From: Gp6-AA40 sp035496255
GTDB lineage: Bacteria > Acidobacteriota > Vicinamibacteria > Vicinamibacterales > UBA2999
Direction: 5' to 3'
Assembly: GCA_035496255.1 (NCBI GenBank)
Contig: DATJEU010000060.1
Span: forward strand, 1-64,000
DNA length: 64,000 nt
Part shown: positions 59,514 to 64,000 of the stretch, in pieces
Layout: each line of letters begins with the position of its first letter
Numbering within the stretch: the first letter of the stretch is position 1
The notes under the pieces: generated by a model
What the model saw: only the letters and a program-made list of their open reading frames with translations
Told to the model about the DNA's origin: nothing
The model's database searches: none
Translations under genes and position numbers: made by a program

Positions 59514-60053
59514 GTGCGGGTGATCGCAGGCCGGCTCAAAGGACGTCGTCTCAAGACGCCCGCCTGGGAGGGGCTGCGACCGACGTCCGACAAGCTGCGG
59601 GAAACGCTCTTCAACATCCTGGCGCCCCACATCGAGTCCGCCCGGGTGCTCGACGGTTTCGCGGGGACGGGCGCGGTCGGGATCGAGGCGCTGAGCCGCG
59701 GGGCCGCACACGTGACGTTCGTGGAAAAAGCCCCGCGGGCCGTGGCGCTGATTCGGGCCAACCTGGCCGCCTGCGGCATCGAGGGCGGCTATACTATTGA
59801 GCAGAGTGATGTTGTCGCGGCGCTGCGCGGGAGCCGCGATGCGTTCGATCTGATCCTGCTGGATCCCCCGTACGACTTGCCCCATGTCGGCGACGTGCTC
59901 GAGGCGGCTGCCACGCGCCTCGCGGCCGGCGGTCTGCTCGTGCTCGAGCGGGCGACCCGGCGCGAACCGGGTGAGGCGGTGACGCTGACCCGGGTTCGGG
60001 ACGTCAAATCGGGCGACAGCAGCTTGACGTTGTTCACGCGCAAGGACTCGTGA
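59514..60053 (+). CDS. rsmD: 16S rRNA (guanine966-N2)-methyltransferase
   Basis: 179 residues from GTG 59514. MRVIAGRLKGRRLKTP is the standard start; RPTSDKLRETLFNIL, the SAM loop LDGFAGTGAVGIEALSRGA (about residues 47-65) and the catalytic LLDPPYDLP (about 119-127) are intact. It methylates 16S rRNA in the small subunit. It precedes coaD with a one-base overlap; rsmD-coaD is a very common pairing. Confidence 0.95.
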   Translation: MRVIAGRLKGRRLKTPAWEGLRPTSDKLRETLFNILAPHIESARVLDGFAGTGAVGIEALSRGAAHVTFVEKAPRAVALIRANLAACGIEGGYTIEQSDVVAALRGSRDAFDLILLDPPYDLPHVGDVLEAAATRLAAGGLLVLERATRREPGEAVTLTRVRDVKSGDSSLTLFTRKDS

Positions 60054-60595
60054 TGTCTTCGCCGCCGAGTGGCCGACTCGCCATTTTCCCAGGGTCGTTC
60101 GACCCGCTGACGAACGGTCACGTCGACATCGTGCTGCGGAGCGCACGCCTGTTCGAACGCATCCTCGTCGCGGTGCTGGTCAATCCCGACAAGCGGCCGT
60201 TGTTCACCGCGGCCGAGCGCGTCACCATCATTCGCGAGGTGTTCCGCGAGTATCCGAACGTCGACGTCGATACCTTCGACGGACTGCTCGTGGACTACGC
60301 GCGGGAGCGGCGGGCGAGCGCGATCATTCGCGGGATCCGCGCCGTCTCGGATTTCGAGTTCGAGTTCCAGATGGCGCTGATGAACCGCCACCTCGAACCG
60401 TCGCTCGAGACGGTATTCATGATGCCCGACGAGCAGTACACCTATCTGAGCTCGCGGTTGATCAAGGAAGTGTTCTCGCTCGGCGGCACGGTCACGGGAC
60501 TGGTGCCGGCCGCCGTGGAACAGTGGATGACCCGGCGACAGGGTGAGGGTCGTCCCGAGCAGGGTCGAGGGACCAGGAAAAAGGAGCACCAATGA
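60053..60595 (+). CDS. coaD: Phosphopantetheine adenylyltransferase with repeat-derived tail
   Basis: 180 residues (E. coli 159). Adenylylates 4'-phosphopantetheine in CoA synthesis. The nucleotidyltransferase motif FPGSFDPLTNGHVD (about residues 13-26) and YLSSRLIKEVFSLGG (ISSxxxR-type, near 130) are intact. After the family end at about QWMTRR, 16-17 residues (EGRPEQGRGTRKKEHQ) are encoded by a palindromic repeat (60548-60574). It overlaps the aminotransferase gene by four bases. Confidence 0.95.
   Translation: MSSPPSGRLAIFPGSFDPLTNGHVDIVLRSARLFERILVAVLVNPDKRPLFTAAERVTIIREVFREYPNVDVDTFDGLLVDYARERRASAIIRGIRAVSDFEFEFQMALMNRHLEPSLETVFMMPDEQYTYLSSRLIKEVFSLGGTVTGLVPAAVEQWMTRRQGEGRPEQGRGTRKKEHQ
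60548..60574. repeat. Palindromic repeat in the coaD tail
   Basis: GGTCGTCCC (60548-60556), loop GAGCAGGGTCGA (60557-60568), GGGACC (60569-60574). The loop matches 9 of 12 bases of the reverse-complemented loop of the nth element (GAGCATTGTCGA, complement of 54702-54713), placing both in one family. Confidence 0.65.
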
Positions 60596-61794
60596 GTACG
60601 TTTGCAGCACGCATGGCGACCGTTCAGCCGTCGGCAACGCTGAAGGTGGCGGCGGAAGCCGAGCGGCTTCGCCGTGCCGGCCATCCCGTGGTCGACTTCA
60701 GCGCCGGCGAGCCCGACTTCCCGACGCCCGAGCATGTCAAGGCGGCGGGCAAGGCGGCGATCGACGCCAACTTCACGCGCTACACCGTCGTCGCGGGCAT
60801 TCCCGAACTGCGTGAGGCGGTCTGCAAGCGTTACAAGAACGACTACGGCATCGAACTGACGACGGCCGAAGTGCTGCTCACCGTCGGCGGCAAGCAGGCG
60901 CTCTTCAACACCGCGATGGCGTTGTTCCAGGAAGGCGACGAGGTCATCACGCATGCGCCGTACTGGCCGACGATTCCCGAGCAGATCAAGCTGGTCGGGG
61001 CGACGCCGGTGATCGTGCCAACGCAGGCGTCCGATGCGTTTGCCGTCCACGCGGACGCGGTGATCACGGCGATCACGCCGAAGACGAAGGCCATCATTCT
61101 CAATTCGCCCGGCAACCCGACGGGCGGACTCATCCCGGAAGCCACGGTTCGCGCGATCGGCGAGATCGCCGCGAGCAAGGGAATCTGGACGATCGTCGAT
61201 CTCTGCTACGAGCAGTTGATCTACGAGCCGGTGCCGCACAACCTGCCGAAGGCGCTGTTCGATACCAACCGTGAGCGGACAATCCTGTGCGGGTCCGCGT
61301 CGAAGGCGTACGCCATGACCGGCTGGCGCTGCGGCTGGACGATCGCGCCGAAGGAAGTGACCTCCGTCTTCAACACGATCGAAGGGCAGACGACGTCGAA
61401 CATCACCTCGGTGACACAGAAGGCGGCGCTGGCGGCGCTCACCGGATCGCAGGAGCCGGTGAAGCAGATGCTCGACGAGTACCGACGCCGGCGCGACAAC
61501 ATCCACGCGTGGCTGACCGAGAACCCGGGCATCAAGTGCGTCAAGCCGAGCGGCGCCTTCTACCTGTTCCCGGACATCCGCGGCCTGCTGTCGCCAGACG
61601 GCGTGAAGACGTCGATGGAATTCGCGCAGCGTCTGCTCGAGCAGGAGTTCGTCGTCGTCACGCCCGGCGAAGCGTTCGACGCGCCGGGCTACCTGCGCAT
61701 CTCGTATGCGACGTCGATGGAACAGTTGCGTGAAGGTGCGACACGCATCCTGCGGTTTGCGGAGTCCATTCAGCCGGCAAAGGCCAACGTTTAG
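60592..61794 (+). CDS. aspC: Class I/II pyridoxal-phosphate aminotransferase (aspartate aminotransferase Ib-like)
   Basis: 400 residues. The PLP Lys is in GSASKAYAMTGWRCGW (about residue 238), with NSPGNPTGG binding the cofactor ring side, DLCYEQLIYE, and the substrate carboxylate Arg in YLRISYATS. Matches the Ib subgroup of aspartate aminotransferases, some of which also transaminate prephenate or aromatic keto acids; that could link it to tyrA/aroQ, but sequence alone does not decide. It overlaps coaD by four bases. Confidence 0.88.
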   Translation: MSTFAARMATVQPSATLKVAAEAERLRRAGHPVVDFSAGEPDFPTPEHVKAAGKAAIDANFTRYTVVAGIPELREAVCKRYKNDYGIELTTAEVLLTVGGKQALFNTAMALFQEGDEVITHAPYWPTIPEQIKLVGATPVIVPTQASDAFAVHADAVITAITPKTKAIILNSPGNPTGGLIPEATVRAIGEIAASKGIWTIVDLCYEQLIYEPVPHNLPKALFDTNRERTILCGSASKAYAMTGWRCGWTIAPKEVTSVFNTIEGQTTSNITSVTQKAALAALTGSQEPVKQMLDEYRRRRDNIHAWLTENPGIKCVKPSGAFYLFPDIRGLLSPDGVKTSMEFAQRLLEQEFVVVTPGEAFDAPGYLRISYATSMEQLREGATRILRFAESIQPAKANV

Positions 61795-61802
61795 TACGAA
61801 CC

Positions 61803-63185
61803 TTGTCCCTACCCGAACGCTTCGTCGCAACACTGTGTGAGGCGGTCGGACGTGAGTACGTCCTCGATGAAGCAGCCGCCCTGACGCCGTACGCGCAGGA
61901 CGCGCTGCTTCAACCTTCTCTCCCAGATGTCGTCGTCCTCCCAGGCTCGACTTCCGACGTCGCGCGCGTCGCCGCGCTCTGCAACCTGCAGCGCGTGCCG
62001 CTGGTCGTCCGCGGTGCCGGTACCGGCTACACCGGCGGCGCCGTGCCCACCGCCGGTGGCGTCGTGCTGTCGATGGAGCGGCTGAACCGCATCCTCGAGA
62101 TCGATCAGCAGAACCTGCTCGCGATCGTCGAACCGAACGTCATCACCGCCGAACTGCAACGGGAGGTGGAGAAGGTCGGCTTGTTCTATCCGCCCGACCC
62201 GGCAAGTCTCGAAGAGTCATCGCTCGGCGGCAACGTCGCCGAGTGCGCCGGCGGACCGCGGGCGTTCAAGTACGGCGTGACCCGCCGCTACGTCCTGGCG
62301 CTCGAAGCGGTGCTGCCGACGGGTGAGGTGATCCACACGGGCTCCAAAGCCGTGAAGAACGTCGTCGGCTACGACCTGACGCAGTTGCTCGTGGGCTCCG
62401 AAGGCACGCTGGCGATCGTCACGCGCATCACGCTCCGATTGATCCCGAAGCCGCCGGATCGGACGACAGCCGCCGCCGCGTTTGGCAGCATCGGCGACGC
62501 GGTGGACGCGGTCAGCGCATTGATCGAGCGACGCGTCGTGCCGGCCGCGATCGAGCTGATCGACGAGGAATCGCTCGTGGCCGCCGCCCTGCATACCGGC
62601 ATCCAGATCGTGCCGCCCGGCACGAAGGCGCTGCTGATCGTGGAGTGTGACGGCATTCCTGCCGCGGTCCGCGACGAGATGCAGCTCGTGGTTCGAGCCT
62701 GCGAGACCGCCGGCGTCATGCAGGTGCGCACCGCTGACAACGAGGCCGAACGCAGCGAGATCTGGTCGGTGCGCCGGCAGATCTCGCTGGCGCTGCGTGC
62801 CACCGGGTTGCTCAAGATCAATCACGACGTGGTCGTGCCCCGCGGCCGGGTGCCGCAACTCTATGAAGCCGTCGAAGACCTGCGGCACCGTTTCAATCTG
62901 CGCATCGCGGCATTCGGTCATGCGGGCGACGGCAACATCCACGTCAACCTGATGGTGGACCGGACGAAGCCAGAGGAACTGGGGCGCGCGAAGCAGGCCG
63001 AGCGGGTGTTGTTCGAACGGGTGCTGGCGCTCGAGGGATCAATCACGGGAGAGCACGGGATCGGCTACTCCAAGAAGCCGTACATCGCGATGGAACTCGG
63101 GGACGATCAGATCGCGCTGATGAAACGGGTGAAAGCGGCATTCGATCCGAACGGCATCCTGAATCCCGGGAAGATCTTCCCGTAG
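61803..63185 (+). CDS. glcD: FAD-linked D-2-hydroxyacid oxidase/dehydrogenase (GlcD-like)
   Basis: 460 residues from TTG 61803. A PCMH-type flavoprotein: FAD loop VRGAGTGYTGGAVPTAGGVV by position (about residues 65-84), GGNVAECAGGPRAFKYG, VGSEGTLAIVTRI, and the C-terminal catalytic block FGHAGDGNIHVN (His ligands) and GEHGIGYSKKPY. Oxidises D-2-hydroxyacids such as glycolate or D-lactate. The partner subunits GlcE and GlcF are not in the window, so it may act alone or with unlinked partners. It follows the aminotransferase after eight bases. Confidence 0.9.
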   Translation: MSLPERFVATLCEAVGREYVLDEAAALTPYAQDALLQPSLPDVVVLPGSTSDVARVAALCNLQRVPLVVRGAGTGYTGGAVPTAGGVVLSMERLNRILEIDQQNLLAIVEPNVITAELQREVEKVGLFYPPDPASLEESSLGGNVAECAGGPRAFKYGVTRRYVLALEAVLPTGEVIHTGSKAVKNVVGYDLTQLLVGSEGTLAIVTRITLRLIPKPPDRTTAAAAFGSIGDAVDAVSALIERRVVPAAIELIDEESLVAAALHTGIQIVPPGTKALLIVECDGIPAAVRDEMQLVVRACETAGVMQVRTADNEAERSEIWSVRRQISLALRATGLLKINHDVVVPRGRVPQLYEAVEDLRHRFNLRIAAFGHAGDGNIHVNLMVDRTKPEELGRAKQAERVLFERVLALEGSITGEHGIGYSKKPYIAMELGDDQIALMKRVKAAFDPNGILNPGKIFP

Positions 63186-63230
63186 GAGCAGGAGGGGCCG
63201 AGGAGCGGAGCCGCTTCTTTGCCACCTCTG

Positions 63231-64000
63231 CTACTTGTTCGTGACCAGCAGCACGGTCTCAACGTCCCTCGCCGGATCGGGCGAGAGCAGCGTCCGCAGT
63301 TTGATGTTCGCGGTGTCGATGTACGACACGCGACCGAGCTCGCGCGCGGTCAGGCCCAGGTTCCGCAACTCCGGAACATCGCTTTCGCGGATCATCAGGA
63401 ACACGCGCTCCGGCGACCCCATGAACTCGGCGACGCTGTCGGTGTCGAGGTCCTTGTGTTGCTGGAAACGCAGGTAGAAGACGGCGTTGCGACCGAAGAC
63501 CCGATACTGCCCGACCTGCTGATCGCCCACACGATAGGCGCGCACCAGGTGCGCGAGCTGCTCGACTGCCTCGGGACGGGCACCGGCGAGAGCGCCGAAC
63601 TGGAGCGTCAGTAGCAGCGTCGCGCCGGCCAGCGCCATCAGTCGCGGCAGCCGTGACCATTGCGCGCGCAGCGTCATCACGACCATTGCGGCCGCCCATC
63701 CGAACAACGCTGAAATGCCCAACGACGTGATTGCCGCGTACGCGTTGATGAACAGCGGCCTCGCCCGCAGCAGCAGGAATCCGGCGACGATGAAGAATGC
63801 GGCGGTGAGGAGTGTGGCGATCGACAGCGAGACCTGACGATGGCCGGCGTTCGCGCGGCGGGCGATCGCCCTCGCGATCAGGATCGCTAGCGGCGGCAGG
63901 ACCGGCAGGATGTAGCGCGGCTGCTTGCCCAGCGACAGGCTGTAGAACAGCAGCGGCATGAGCCCCCAGAGCAGCAGTCGCCATTCGTCAGCGCTGAACC
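63231..64000 (-). CDS. Membrane glycosyltransferase/mannosyltransferase (GT39/ArnT-like), 5' end outside the window
   Basis: About 256 residues of the C-terminal part are visible; the frame continues open past base 64000 (FSADEWRLLLWGLMPLLF), so the start is beyond the edge. At least four membrane segments are seen (for example PLLFYSLSLGKQPRYILPVL, LTAAFFIVAGFLLL and LMALAGATLLLTLQFGALA). The SLGKQPRYILPVLPPLAIL segment is the conserved region of ArnT/PMT-like enzymes, which use polyprenyl-phosphate sugars at the membrane. A C-terminal soluble domain (about 100 residues) follows. Confidence 0.8.
   Translation of the reverse strand, partial: FSADEWRLLLWGLMPLLFYSLSLGKQPRYILPVLPPLAILIARAIARRANAGHRQVSLSIATLLTAAFFIVAGFLLLRARPLFINAYAAITSLGISALFGWAAAMVVMTLRAQWSRLPRLMALAGATLLLTLQFGALAGARPEAVEQLAHLVRAYRVGDQQVGQYRVFGRNAVFYLRFQQHKDLDTDSVAEFMGSPERVFLMIRESDVPELRNLGLTARELGRVSYIDTANIKLRTLLSPDPARDVETVLLVTNK

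Overview
The window is about 64 kb of high-GC, gene-dense bacterial chromosome, apparently the core genome of an Acidobacteriota member, most likely class Vicinamibacteria. This placement is inferred from content: a TIGR03435-family secreted protein, a bifunctional aroD-aroE gene, a Gram-negative cell with BamD, LexA with an unusual operator candidate, and secreted TPR, propeller and S55-peptidase proteins. No plasmid, prophage, insertion sequence or CRISPR array was seen. Both ends cut a gene.

Layout. 1-7.4 kb: GNAT acetyltransferase (cut), TIGR03435 protein, and a nucleobase/nucleoside salvage neighbourhood (upp, a secreted MTA/SAH-deaminase-like amidohydrolase, hpt, an RpiB-like protein, deoC). 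RpiB and DeoC carry N-terminal extensions of the kind seen on microcompartment cargo. 7.5-10.7 kb: tRNA-Gly(CCC), a sugar-phosphate mutase and nucleotidyltransferase pair, pgsA. 10.7-18.4 kb, minus strand: a compact run aroC-def-fmt-rsmB-PASTA-rpe-thioesterase-bamD-secreted protein. 18.5-28.3 kb: sigma54 activator, TPR protein, ECF sigma/anti-sigma pair, beta-propeller protein, S55 peptidase.

28.3-39.1 kb is the highlight: a consensus-like promoter, a 32-residue leader peptide with Tyr-Trp-Trp-Trp-Tyr, and a textbook antiterminator/terminator pair precede one aromatic supra-operon, aroDE-trpE-trpG-trpD-trpC-trpF-trpB-trpA-aroQ-aroF-tyrA. This reads as ribosome-mediated attenuation of nearly the whole terminal aromatic pathway.

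39.1-47.4 kb: SDR, DUF952, acyl-CoA synthetase, a polymer-forming membrane protein, GT4 glycosyltransferase, PKD protein, leucyl aminopeptidase. 47.4-56.5 kb, minus strand: lexA, DUF3467, nth, a zincin, rsmA, rnj, ftsK, amidase. 56.6-63.2 kb, plus strand: secreted protein, recG, rsmD, coaD, aminotransferase, glcD; then a cut membrane glycosyltransferase.

A second theme is a dense set of short palindromic elements with conserved loops and varying, self-complementary stems. They lie between genes and also inside reading frames: an in-frame insertion in trpB, another in recG, C-terminal tails on nth and coaD, the stop codon of rsmB, and the N-termini of the amidase and the thioesterase.
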